Shown: piece after piece, positions 1 through 5,244 of the stretch
Layout: every line of letters starts with the position of its first letter
Position numbering within the stretch: the stretch's first letter is position 1
Assembly: GCA_021789565.1 (NCBI GenBank)
Contig: JAJYJL010000260.1
Span: forward strand, 1 to 5,244
Direction: 5' to 3'
Length of the DNA stretch: 5,244 nt
Source: Acidobacteriota bacterium
GTDB lineage: Bacteria; Acidobacteriota; Terriglobia; UBA7540
Made by a program: the position numbers and the translations under genes
The notes under the pieces: model-generated
Seen by the model: the letters and a program-made list of their open reading frames with translations, nothing else
Told to the model about the DNA's origin: nothing
The model's database searches: none

Positions 1-170
1 CGTCCGTGGGCGTCAAAGAAGGATCCGCAGAGGGAAAAAGTTCCGCAAATCGCCGTGTAGAGATAGATCAGAAGGTCAGTAAAGAGCAGGGACCGGGCAT
101 AGCTGAGAAAATTCCGCAGACGGCCCCCGCTGGATGTTGATAGAACGGGCCTCGGCGAAGTGGAATCCAT
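1..170 (-). CDS. Probable 1-acyl-glycerol-3-phosphate acyltransferase (PlsC-like), N-terminal fragment; gene runs off the left edge
   Basis: An open frame begins with ATG at 168-170, 7 bases after the folC stop, and continues without a stop through the edge of the window: 56 complete codons and two bases of the next. The visible protein has a Ser/Pro-rich N-terminus. A basic patch with RLRN (residues 17-20) follows, then a hydrophobic, probably membrane-associated segment from about residue 27 to 52 containing RSLLFTD and LIYLYTA, ending in FFDAHG. This resembles the N-terminal membrane anchor that precedes the acyltransferase domain in Acidobacteriota lysophospholipid acyltransferases. The diagnostic HX4D motif would lie outside the window, so the family call rests on the anchor and on position after folC. 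If correct, the enzyme acylates lysophosphatidate to phosphatidate at the inner membrane. No clear Shine-Dalgarno precedes the ATG; the short gap suggests coupling to folC. It could instead be another small-anchor membrane protein. Confidence 0.6.
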   Translation of the reverse strand, partial: MDSTSPRPVLSTSSGGRLRNFLSYARSLLFTDLLIYLYTAICGTFSLCGSFFDAHG

Positions 171-177
171 GACGGGA

Positions 178-1563
178 TCAGTGAAGCTTCGAAAGCACTC
201 CCGGCGGCGCCAGTTTTTCCGGCGCGAGCCGCCCTTCAGAGATTGCCTGCTTGACGGCGCCCACCAGGAACAGCGAGCCGGCCACAAGGACGACGTCATC
301 GGGCAGGGAAGCCTCAACGGCCCGCTCGAGGGCGCGCACCGGATCAGGCTCAATGGCGGTCTGCCGGGGAGCGGACACGGCAGACTCGAGAATTGCTTCA
401 GGCGTTGCTGCGCGGTCAAGAGCGGGCCGGGTGAGATAAACCGCTTCCGCCAGCGGGAAAAGAATACTGCTGATTTCCCCGATGGCTTTGTCGCGCATGC
501 TGGCGTAAACCAGGCGAAGCTTTCGCCCTGCACAATGGCTTTGAACGAATTCCGCCACTTCGCGGGCTGCTGCCGGATTGTGCGCGCCATCCAGCAGGAT
601 CAGCGGACGCTGCCTGATGATTTCCAGCCGGCCGGGCCAGCTCGCTGCCTGCAAACCCTCGCGGATGGCCTGCGGCGAAATGTGAAAGCCTGCACGGACC
701 AGTTGCCCCGCCGCAGTTGCCGCCATGACAGCGTTCTTCACCTGGAATTTACCTGCCATTTGCAGGGTGATTGCCGTGAGGTCTCCGCCGTCCATGGGCA
801 GGTCGAAGCCGTAGCGGCCTTCCAGTTGGAAAAGATTCCGAGCGGCCCCCAAGCCTGCGGTTTCGATCAAATCAACTCCGGCTTCGCGGCATTTCTGCCG
901 GACCACCTCGCGCGCTTCCGGATGCTCGCAACCTGAGACCACCGGCCGGCCCGGCTTGATGACCCCCGCCTTTTCCGCGGCGATGGCGGTTAATGTGCTG
1001 CCCAGAAATTCCTGGTGGTCGAGATCCACATTGGTGATGACGGAGACCGCCGGGTCGATGACGTTGGTGGCGTCAAGGCGCCCGCCCATGCCTACTTCGA
1101 GCACAGCAAAATCCACAGCCGCCCGCGCAAAGTGACGGAAGGCGACGGCGGTGAGGTATTCGAAAAAGCTGGGGCGGTGCGGCAGAACGTGCGCCTCAAT
1201 CAGCTTGTCCACTGCGTGGTGGACCGCTGTAAACGCGGCTGCAAACTCGTCGTCTGAAAGTTCCCGGCCGTTGACGCGGATCCGCTCATTGACGCGGATG
1301 AGATGCGGCGACGTGTAAAGCCCGGTGCGGTAGCCCGCGCGTTCCAGGATGGCCGCGAGCATGGCGCAAGTCGATCCTTTGCCGTTGGTCCCCGCCACGA
1401 TGGCCGTCGGGTAACGGCGTTCGGGATGGCCCAGGGTGGCGAGGATGGCCCGGATGGCATCGAGATCAAATTTCCTGCCGTGCAGCTCGTGCCCGCGCTC
1501 CCACAGGATGCTGAGGCATTCGTCAAATGGAATAACGGCTTGGGATGGGATGGGTCCGTTCAT
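178..1563 (-). CDS. folC: Folylpolyglutamate synthase / dihydrofolate synthase (FolC)
   Basis: A cytoplasmic Mur-ligase-type ATP-dependent enzyme that adds L-glutamate to tetrahydrofolates and, in bifunctional members, joins glutamate to dihydropteroate. Numbering from the chosen 461-residue start: ATP P-loop GTNGKGST at 58-65, the YTSPHL loop at 83-88, VGMGGRLDATN at 157-167, DLDHQEFLG at 180-188, AEKAGVIK at 196-203, WPGRLE at 309-314, and the C-domain LDGAHNP at 324-330. All core motifs are intact and the length is normal for the family. Start choice: ATG at 1561-1563 overlaps the accD TGA as ATGA, which suggests translational coupling. An upstream in-frame ATG at 1585-1587 would add 8 residues (MEHLRAPQ) and overlap accD by 28 bases. 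Neither has a convincing Shine-Dalgarno, so the start is uncertain. The sequence does not show whether it has both activities. The acyltransferase frame begins 7 bases downstream. Confidence 0.97.
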   Translation of the reverse strand: MNGPIPSQAVIPFDECLSILWERGHELHGRKFDLDAIRAILATLGHPERRYPTAIVAGTNGKGSTCAMLAAILERAGYRTGLYTSPHLIRVNERIRVNGRELSDDEFAAAFTAVHHAVDKLIEAHVLPHRPSFFEYLTAVAFRHFARAAVDFAVLEVGMGGRLDATNVIDPAVSVITNVDLDHQEFLGSTLTAIAAEKAGVIKPGRPVVSGCEHPEAREVVRQKCREAGVDLIETAGLGAARNLFQLEGRYGFDLPMDGGDLTAITLQMAGKFQVKNAVMAATAAGQLVRAGFHISPQAIREGLQAASWPGRLEIIRQRPLILLDGAHNPAAAREVAEFVQSHCAGRKLRLVYASMRDKAIGEISSILFPLAEAVYLTRPALDRAATPEAILESAVSAPRQTAIEPDPVRALERAVEASLPDDVVLVAGSLFLVGAVKQAISEGRLAPEKLAPPGVLSKLH

Positions 1564-2432
1564 TTGCGGGGCTCGGAGGTGTTCCATGCTCCCATAAAAT
1601 CCAGGGTTTTTGAAAGATAAGCCTTCAGTTCGGTGCGCGGAACGATGGCGTCGAGCATTCCGTGCTCCAGCAGAAATTCCGCCGTCTGGAATCCCTCGGG
1701 CAGCTTCTGGCGGATGGTCTGCTCAATCACGCGGGGGCCGGCAAAGCCGATCAGCGCCCCGGGTTCGGCGATGTTGAGGTCGCCGAGCATGGCGAAACTG
1801 GCCGTGGTGCCGCCGGTAGTGGGATTGGTCAGCACCGAGATGTAAGGCTTCCTGACCTCATCATAGCGGGCCAGAGCGGCGCTGATTTTTGCAAGCTGCA
1901 TCAGGCTGATGGTGCCTTCCATCATGCGCGCGCCGCCGGAGCAGGAAACAATCACCAGCGGAAGATTCTTCTCAATGCAGCGGTCGACGGCGCGGGTGAT
2001 TTTTTCTCCCACGACGGCTCCCATGCTGCCGCCTATAAAACGGAATTCCATGGCGCAGGCGATCAGCGGCTTCCCGTCCAGGTTGCCCTCGCCCACGCGG
2101 ACAGCGTCCTTTACGCCGGTCACAATTTCAGCGGCCTTCAGGCGGTCGCGATAGCTTTTCCTGTCCACAAATTCCAGGGGGTCGGGAGAACTCATGCCGG
2201 TATCGTGCTCGACGTACCTGCCGTCATCAAACAGCATGGCCAGGCGGGCGTCAGAGGTCATCTTGAAATGGAAGTTGCACTTGGGACAACAGTGGAGGTT
2301 CTGTTCCAGGTCCTTCTTCCAGAGGATGCGCTTGCAGGACTCGCACTTGGTCCACAAGCCTTCCGTCTGGGCGCGTTTTTCCGCCGGCAGAGGCGATTCA
2401 AGCGGCTTCTTTTCTTTTCGGAACCAGGTCAT
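1560..2432 (-). CDS. accD: Acetyl-CoA carboxylase carboxyltransferase subunit beta (AccD)
   Basis: Beta subunit of the acetyl-CoA carboxylase carboxyltransferase. With AccA it moves the carboxyl group from biotin on AccB to acetyl-CoA, giving malonyl-CoA, the first committed step of fatty acid synthesis in the cytoplasm. Numbering from the chosen start (290 residues): an N-terminal four-cysteine zinc ribbon at C30, C33, C49 and C52 with the family's spacing. The crotonase-fold domain follows, with GGSMGAVVGE from 134, SCSGGARMMEG at 163-173, NPTTGGTTASF from 203 and GFAGPRVIEQTI at 229-240. Start: ATG at 2430-2432 gives MTWFRKEKKP, matching the usual short basic N-terminus of AccD. An upstream ATG at 2457-2459 would add nine residues (MVRGEIGFL) that are not typical of the family. 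Neither start has a strong Shine-Dalgarno. accA is not in the window. The stop overlaps the likely folC start by 4 bases. Length and motifs are normal. Confidence 0.97.
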   Translation of the reverse strand: MTWFRKEKKPLESPLPAEKRAQTEGLWTKCESCKRILWKKDLEQNLHCCPKCNFHFKMTSDARLAMLFDDGRYVEHDTGMSSPDPLEFVDRKSYRDRLKAAEIVTGVKDAVRVGEGNLDGKPLIACAMEFRFIGGSMGAVVGEKITRAVDRCIEKNLPLVIVSCSGGARMMEGTISLMQLAKISAALARYDEVRKPYISVLTNPTTGGTTASFAMLGDLNIAEPGALIGFAGPRVIEQTIRQKLPEGFQTAEFLLEHGMLDAIVPRTELKAYLSKTLDFMGAWNTSEPRK

Positions 2433-2490
2433 GAGAAACCCAATTTCCCCGCGCACCATTCGCCGGTATTCATCAGGCGGGGCGCAGCCT

Positions 2491-3036
2491 TCAATATTCG
2501 ATGCCCCGCTGGGCGAGGATGCCTTTCTGATAAGGGTGTTTCACCTCTCGCATCTCCGTTACCAGGTCGGCGACCTCGACAACGGAAGCGTGGGCGTTCC
2601 GCCCGGTCAGAATCACGTGAACCATCTCCGGCTTGCTCTTCAGCGCCTCCACAACTCCTGCCGGATCGAGCATACCGTAACTGATGGCGTAATTCACCTC
2701 GTCCAGGATGACCATGTCGTACTCTCCGCCGGCGATGGCCTGGCTTGCATATTGCCACGCTTCTTCCACCATGCGGACGTCTTCCGGGTCTGGTTTTTCC
2801 ACGCCGACCTTGACGAATCCTCGTCCCATCGGCAGAATTTTGATCCTGTCTTCTCCCAGCATTGCGCAGGTATCCAGCTCCCCGTAATGCCAGGAGCCTT
2901 TGATGAATTGTACCATCAATACCTTCAGTCCCTGGCCGATGGCACGAAAAGCCGTGCCCAGCGCCGCGCTGGTTTTGCCCTTGCCCGGGCCGGTAAAAAC
3001 GATGATCAATCCCTTTCTGGATTCAGGCAAAGGCAT
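2491..3036 (-). CDS. cobO: Corrinoid adenosyltransferase, CobO/BtuR (CobA) type
   Basis: ATP:cob(I)alamin adenosyltransferase, which transfers the adenosyl group of ATP to reduced corrinoids to form adenosylcobalamin or adenosylcobinamide in the cytoplasm. From the chosen ATG the protein is 181 residues: P-loop TGPGKGKTS at 15-23 (the inverted-type P-loop of this family), VQFIKGSW at 42-49, Walker B-like MVILDEVNYA at 108-117, TGRNAH at 144-149, and the C-terminal EMREVKHPYQKGI at 161-173 ending in GIEY. It lacks the N-terminal helix of about 25 residues found in enterobacterial BtuR, as other short CobO proteins do. Start: ATG at 3034-3036 has a purine-rich AGAGAAAGGG directly upstream. The frame stays open 28 codons further to a TTG at 3118-3120, but that stretch is the palindromic element and is almost certainly untranslated. 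No other cobalamin gene lies in the window, so it may serve salvage or a pathway encoded elsewhere. Confidence 0.95.
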   Translation of the reverse strand: MPLPESRKGLIIVFTGPGKGKTSAALGTAFRAIGQGLKVLMVQFIKGSWHYGELDTCAMLGEDRIKILPMGRGFVKVGVEKPDPEDVRMVEEAWQYASQAIAGGEYDMVILDEVNYAISYGMLDPAGVVEALKSKPEMVHVILTGRNAHASVVEVADLVTEMREVKHPYQKGILAQRGIEY

Positions 3037-3042
3037 CCCTTT

Positions 3043-3056
3043 CTCTAAAAGTAGAG
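3043..3056 (-). promoter_or_regulatory. Small hairpin overlapping the cobO ribosome binding region
   Basis: CTCTA (3043-3047), loop AAAG (3048-3051) and TAGAG (3052-3056) form a perfect 5-base inverted repeat. In the cobO mRNA this places the UAGAG arm 6 bases before the ATG, so the GAG part of the purine-rich AGAGAAAGGG binding region is paired. The hairpin shares bases with the end of the palindromic element and cannot form together with that element's GGCGGC stem at full length, because base 3056 belongs to both. A role in modulating cobO translation is inference. The stem is short and may be incidental. Confidence 0.3.
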
Positions 3057-3131
3057 GCGGCTTTACGCCGCCACGCGGCGAGGTGGGCTCACCCCGGCCA
3101 AAATCAAATGGCGAGATCAACTCGCCGCTAC
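3051..3131. repeat. 81-base palindromic intergenic repeat-like element (REP/MITE-like)
   Basis: The element fills most of the rlmH-cobO gap. Its ends are imperfect inverted repeats: GTAGAGGCG at 3051-3059 against the complement of CGCCGCTAC at 3123-3131 (8 of 9 matching). Inside are stems GGCGGC/GCCGCC (3056-3061 and 3067-3072, loop TTTAC), GGTG/CACC (3082-3085 and 3090-3093) and GGCGAG/CTCGCC (3110-3115 and 3121-3126, loop ATCAA). A competing stem CGCCGC/GCGGCG (3066-3071 and 3075-3080, loop CAC) also exists. No T-tract follows either outer stem, so it does not look like an intrinsic terminator. The layout resembles short dispersed palindromic repeats I associate with Acidobacteriota genomes. 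Only one copy is in the window, so its being a repeat family is inferred. It creates the false N-terminal extension of the cobO frame. Confidence 0.7.
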
Positions 3132-3143
3132 ATCCATCGCTGC

Positions 3144-3602
3144 TCAGTGGGCGTAGGGGAAACCCCGCAGGATGGTGAATCCCCGGTAGATCTGTTCCAG
3201 CAGCATGGCCCGGGTCCAGTCATGGGTCATGGTCATGCGCGAAAGCGAGAGCAGGACGTTCGCATGCTGGCGGAAAGTTGGCGAGAACCCGTCCGCCGCG
3301 CCCACCACGAAGGCAATCTCCTTTGTTCCATGCACTCCCTGATCGCCCAGCCACATGGCAAATTCCTCGGAAGTCCACTCGGCGCCCTGGGGGTCCAGAA
3401 AAACCCGCGTGCTGCCGGCCATTTTTTCCAGCATCCGTGTTTCCACGGCTGAAGCCTTTTTCGCGCTCCTGCTCTTTCTGGTTTCGGGCAGCTCTTCAAT
3501 CACAATGTCGGTAAATTTGGCAATGCGATGGGTGTAATCGGCAATCAGCGCCCGCAGGTGCGGGTCCTTCGTCTTGCCTTCCCAGAAAACCCGAATGCGC
3601 AT
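3144..3602 (-). CDS. rlmH: 23S rRNA (pseudouridine1915-N3)-methyltransferase RlmH
   Basis: A SPOUT-class methyltransferase that uses S-adenosylmethionine to methylate N3 of pseudouridine 1915 in helix 69 of 23S rRNA, on assembled 70S ribosomes. The product is 152 residues, the usual size (about 155). Visible family features: N-terminal strand MRIRVFWEGK, TRVFLDPQG at 65-73, FVVGAADGF at 98-106 (the SAM-binding loop), LSLSRMTMTHDWTR at 118-131, and the knot-forming C-terminus LLEQIYRGFTILRGFPYAH at 134-152, with the terminal PY-H typical of the family. The loop is GAADG where GG(A/P)(D/E)G is usual, a conservative change. Start ATG is at 3600-3602; no good Shine-Dalgarno is visible. The gene lies 87 bases downstream of rsfS, and the palindromic element begins 12 bases after its stop. 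The rsfS-rlmH order is common and supports the call. Confidence 0.96.
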   Translation of the reverse strand: MRIRVFWEGKTKDPHLRALIADYTHRIAKFTDIVIEELPETRKSRSAKKASAVETRMLEKMAGSTRVFLDPQGAEWTSEEFAMWLGDQGVHGTKEIAFVVGAADGFSPTFRQHANVLLSLSRMTMTHDWTRAMLLEQIYRGFTILRGFPYAH

Positions 3603-3689
3603 GGCGTTTGCCCACTATGGTGCTCTGAAACCCCTATGACAGTCAAAAGATTCATCGCTGAGTTCAACGACATCGATTCTTCGTTCCGG

Positions 3690-4034
3690 TCAGCCCTTGG
3701 GCACCGGTAACCGTGGCGCCATCTTCCAGAGCCTCTCGAGGTCGTAAAATTCGCGCGCCTTTTCGGAGAAAATGTGGACTACGAAATCGAAGTAGTCCAA
3801 CAGAATCCATTCCGACTGAGCGTAACCTTCCAGATGCGCAGGAAGCAGGTCCAACTTCTTCTTCAGTTCTTCCTGGATGGCGTCGGAAATCGCCCGGGTA
3901 TGCCGGGAGGAAGTGCCGCTGCAAATCACAAAATAGTCTGCAAAAGAACAGACTTTACCAACGTCCAGCACGGTCAGGTTCACGGCCTTCCGGTCCTGAG
4001 CGGCGCGGACGGCCTCACGCAAGTTCGCCCTCAT
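3690..4034 (-). CDS. rsfS: Ribosome silencing factor RsfS
   Basis: A cytoplasmic factor that binds uL14 on the 50S subunit and blocks joining with 30S, lowering translation when nutrients are short. The 114-residue product has the normal length and the family signature: VCSFADYFVICSGTSSRH at 28-45, AISDAIQEELKK at 48-59, AHLEGYAQSEWILLDY at 66-81, FDFVVHIF at 82-89 and REFYDLERLWKMAP at 94-107. The usual glycine of LDYGD is Phe82 here, a mild departure. The ATG at 4032-4034 overlaps the nadD stop as ATGA. A GGAGG lies three bases upstream of the ATG inside nadD, so the start is well supported and translation is probably coupled to nadD. The paired nadD-rsfS arrangement is very common in bacteria. 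Confidence 0.97.
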   Translation of the reverse strand: MRANLREAVRAAQDRKAVNLTVLDVGKVCSFADYFVICSGTSSRHTRAISDAIQEELKKKLDLLPAHLEGYAQSEWILLDYFDFVVHIFSEKAREFYDLERLWKMAPRLPVPKG

Positions 4035-4702
4035 TTTCCTCCATGGAGCTGGTGTGCTGCCTGGTACAGCCCTTCCTTCAGTATATATTCTTCCACCATC
4101 GGAGGCACCATGCCCTTGATGCTCTGCTTCTGCCGGATGGCCTTCCGTAAATCAGTGGAAGCCACCGGAACCTCCACGTGCGGCAGGATGTGCAGGGTGG
4201 TGCGCCGCAGGCGGATCTGCCGGGAATTCCTGCGGGGCCGGTGGTCGAGCAGTTCGCGCGGCAGCGACCTTTCAACTTCGCGGCTGTCGAATCCCGGCCG
4301 CGAAACCACGATAAAGTCTGTGAGATCCAGCAGTTGCCGGAACTGCTTCCAGTGGGGCAGGTCAATCAGCGCGTCGAGGCCGATCAGGAAGTAGAGATGA
4401 TCGCCCGGCTTCAGCAGGCGCTTCGCGCGCCGCACCGTGTCGATGGAATAGTTCGGACCAGGGTGCAGCTCCGGCGATTCCAGCGTAGAAGGAACAAACC
4501 GGGAATCCTCAGCGCAGGCCAGCGCCACCATGGCAAAACGGTGATGGTAATCGATGAGGCCGTTCCCGGTCTTATGCGGCGGGCACCCCGTCGGGACAAA
4601 TAACACCTTGTTCAGGCGCAGCCGCCGGACCGCAGCCTTGGCCGCCTGCACGTGGCCGGAGTGGATCGGGTCGAAAGCCCCACCAAAAATAGCAATTTTC
4701 AC
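4031..4702 (-). CDS. nadD: Nicotinate-nucleotide adenylyltransferase (NadD)
   Basis: Joins ATP and nicotinate mononucleotide to give deamido-NAD and pyrophosphate, the shared late step of de novo and salvage NAD synthesis in the cytoplasm. Of 223 residues, the Rossmann-type nucleotidyltransferase features are: GGAFDPIHSGH at 7-17 containing the HxGH catalytic motif (H14, H17), VPTGCPPHK at 36-44, the GLDALIDLPHWK motif at 108-119, and VASTDLRKAI at 180-189, corresponding to the ISST-x-(I/L)R motif that closes on ATP. Length is normal. The start codon is GTG at 4700-4702, followed directly by KIAIFGG, where NadD proteins normally begin. There is no strong Shine-Dalgarno; an AGGA lies about 12 bases upstream. 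It sits 48 bases downstream of obg and overlaps rsfS by 4 bases. Confidence 0.97.
   Translation of the reverse strand: MKIAIFGGAFDPIHSGHVQAAKAAVRRLRLNKVLFVPTGCPPHKTGNGLIDYHHRFAMVALACAEDSRFVPSTLESPELHPGPNYSIDTVRRAKRLLKPGDHLYFLIGLDALIDLPHWKQFRQLLDLTDFIVVSRPGFDSREVERSLPRELLDHRPRRNSRQIRLRRTTLHILPHVEVPVASTDLRKAIRQKQSIKGMVPPMVEEYILKEGLYQAAHQLHGGK
4038..4042 (-). promoter_or_regulatory. Shine-Dalgarno for rsfS inside the nadD 3' end
   Basis: GGAGG on the minus strand, followed by AAA and then the rsfS ATG. It is the clearest ribosome binding site in the window. The 3-base spacing is shorter than ideal, but the motif supports this start together with the ATGA overlap. Confidence 0.65.
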
Positions 4703-4750
4703 GCGGTCGTTAATCCTGCCTTTCGTCAGGTCAGAATTTCAAAACCACCA

Positions 4751-5244
4751 TCACAGGTTTTGGGTCTCCGAAGCAAAATCCTCGGGAAGGCTGAGCCGCG
4801 GGATTTCCTGCAGACTGGCCCAGGCGGCGCGTTTCAGCTCCTCAAGACCTTCGCCGGTGACGGATGAAATCTCGTAGAGCGGGCGTTTCTGTTGCCGACA
4901 GAACTCTCGCAGCGCGAACAGGCGATTGCTGTCGCCGGCGGCATCCACACGAGAAGCTACCATCAGCATCGGCTTTTTGGCAACCGCCGGACTGAAGCTT
5001 TCCAGTTCCTTGAGAATGACGGCATAGTCCTCGATCGGATCTCGGCCCGTAAACTCCGCCACGTCGACGAGATGGAGCAGCAGCCGGGTGCGCTCCACGT
5101 GCTTGAGGAAGCGGTCGCCCAGCCCCTTGCCTGCATGCGCCCCGGCAATCAGGCCGGGGATGTCCGCCATCACGAAGGATTGTTCCTCATCCACGGCCAC
5201 CACGCCCAGCGAGGGTTCGAGCGTCGTGAAAGGATAGTCGGCAA
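4751..5244 (-). CDS. obg: GTPase Obg (CgtA), C-terminal part; 5' end lies beyond the right edge
   Basis: A large-ribosomal-subunit-associated GTPase involved in 50S assembly and stringent-type growth control. The last 163 residues are visible. Numbering from the first whole codon (5240-5242): ADYPFTTLEP at 1-10 (G2/switch I with the conserved PFTT), DIPGLIAGAHAGKGLG at 27-42 (G3 DxxG and switch II), RFLKHVERTRLLLHLVD at 44-60, a G4 region MVASRVD at 94-100, and G5-like ISSVTGEG at 125-132. The Gly-rich N-terminal Obg fold and the P-loop are outside the window. The frame stays open to the edge; the internal GTG at 5201-5203 is not the start. The protein ends about 30 residues after G5, so it has no Obg C-terminal (OCT) domain, as in many non-Firmicute Obg proteins. 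G4 has SRVD in place of NKxD. nadD follows after 48 bases. Confidence 0.96.
   Translation of the reverse strand, partial: ADYPFTTLEPSLGVVAVDEEQSFVMADIPGLIAGAHAGKGLGDRFLKHVERTRLLLHLVDVAEFTGRDPIEDYAVILKELESFSPAVAKKPMLMVASRVDAAGDSNRLFALREFCRQQKRPLYEISSVTGEGLEELKRAAWASLQEIPRLSLPEDFASETQNL

Noticed and set aside
160..936. Plus-strand open frame (258 codons) opposite folC
   Set aside because: It is antisense to conserved FolC domains and the translation shows no recognisable protein features.
2433..2490. Stem CCCCGC/GCGGGG in the cobO-accD gap
   Set aside because: The loop is about 24 bases and no T-tract follows. It is too weak to call a terminator or regulatory element.
1662..2684. Long plus-strand open frame (340 codons) opposite accD and cobO
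   Set aside because: It is antisense to accD, with all its motifs intact, and to the 3' end of cobO. Its composition (His, Gly, Arg and Ala rich, no recognisable domain) is that of a high-GC shadow frame.
2194..3048. Plus-strand open frame (284 codons) opposite cobO and the accD 5' part
   Set aside because: No family motif is seen. It covers the complete cobO gene on the other strand and ends in the repeat region, so it is a shadow.
3051..3131. Palindromic element as an intrinsic terminator
   Set aside because: On neither strand is an outer stem followed by a run of T residues; the bases after the stems are TCTACTTTTAG (minus) and GCTACATCC (plus).
3034..3135. CATCC at 3034-3038 and 3131-3135 as a target-site duplication around the repeat
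   Set aside because: The left copy is 12 bases away from the element end and includes the cobO start codon. A 5-base match is easily chance.
3603..3689. Possible short gene or terminator in the 87-base rsfS-rlmH gap
   Set aside because: The minus-strand ATG in the gap opens a short frame that runs into rlmH with no family features or ribosome binding site. No stem followed by a T-tract was found.
4703..4750. Promoter for nadD in the obg-nadD gap (TTGAAA on the minus strand)
   Set aside because: No convincing -10 box lies at the right distance; the gap is short and the genes are co-directional, so read-through from obg is more likely.

Overview
The window is a compact, GC-rich bacterial chromosome segment in which every supported gene lies on the minus strand. 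Read in the direction of transcription (right to left), the order is obg (3' part only), nadD, rsfS, rlmH, a cobO-type corrinoid adenosyltransferase gene, accD, folC, and the 5' end of a probable plsC-like acyltransferase gene. Gaps are short (7 to 107 bases). Two junctions, nadD/rsfS and accD/folC, show or allow a 4-base ATGA stop/start overlap. This looks like one co-directional housekeeping block. No stretch of more than about 110 bases lacks a gene.

Right part (about 3144-5244): ribosome-linked and NAD genes. Obg is a GTPase acting in 50S maturation, NadD makes the dinucleotide of the NAD pathway, RsfS silences free 50S subunits, and RlmH methylates pseudouridine 1915 of 23S rRNA on the 70S ribosome. 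The neighbourhood obg-nadD-rsfS-rlmH is a widely conserved bacterial arrangement. Middle (about 2491-3143): an 81-base palindromic repeat-like element fills most of the rlmH-cobO gap and is followed by the cobalamin adenosylation gene. Left part (1-2432): accD (malonyl-CoA synthesis), folC (folate polyglutamylation) and the start of a likely lysophospholipid acyltransferase. The first and last of these fit membrane lipid synthesis, with folate between them.

Organism: the protein sequences, the accD-folC-acyltransferase order and the style of the intergenic repeat (GTAGMGGCG termini, GGCGGC/GCCGCC and GGCGAG/CTCGCC stems) suggest an Acidobacteriota chromosome. This is inference from memory of the families, not a search, and I hold it with moderate confidence.

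I saw no mobile element genes, defence system, CRISPR array, tRNA or rRNA gene. The most notable non-coding signal is the 81-base element and the small hairpin next to it at the cobO ribosome binding region. The most notable protein oddity is a non-canonical G4 motif (SRVD in place of NKxD) in Obg. I do not see an undescribed multi-gene system here.
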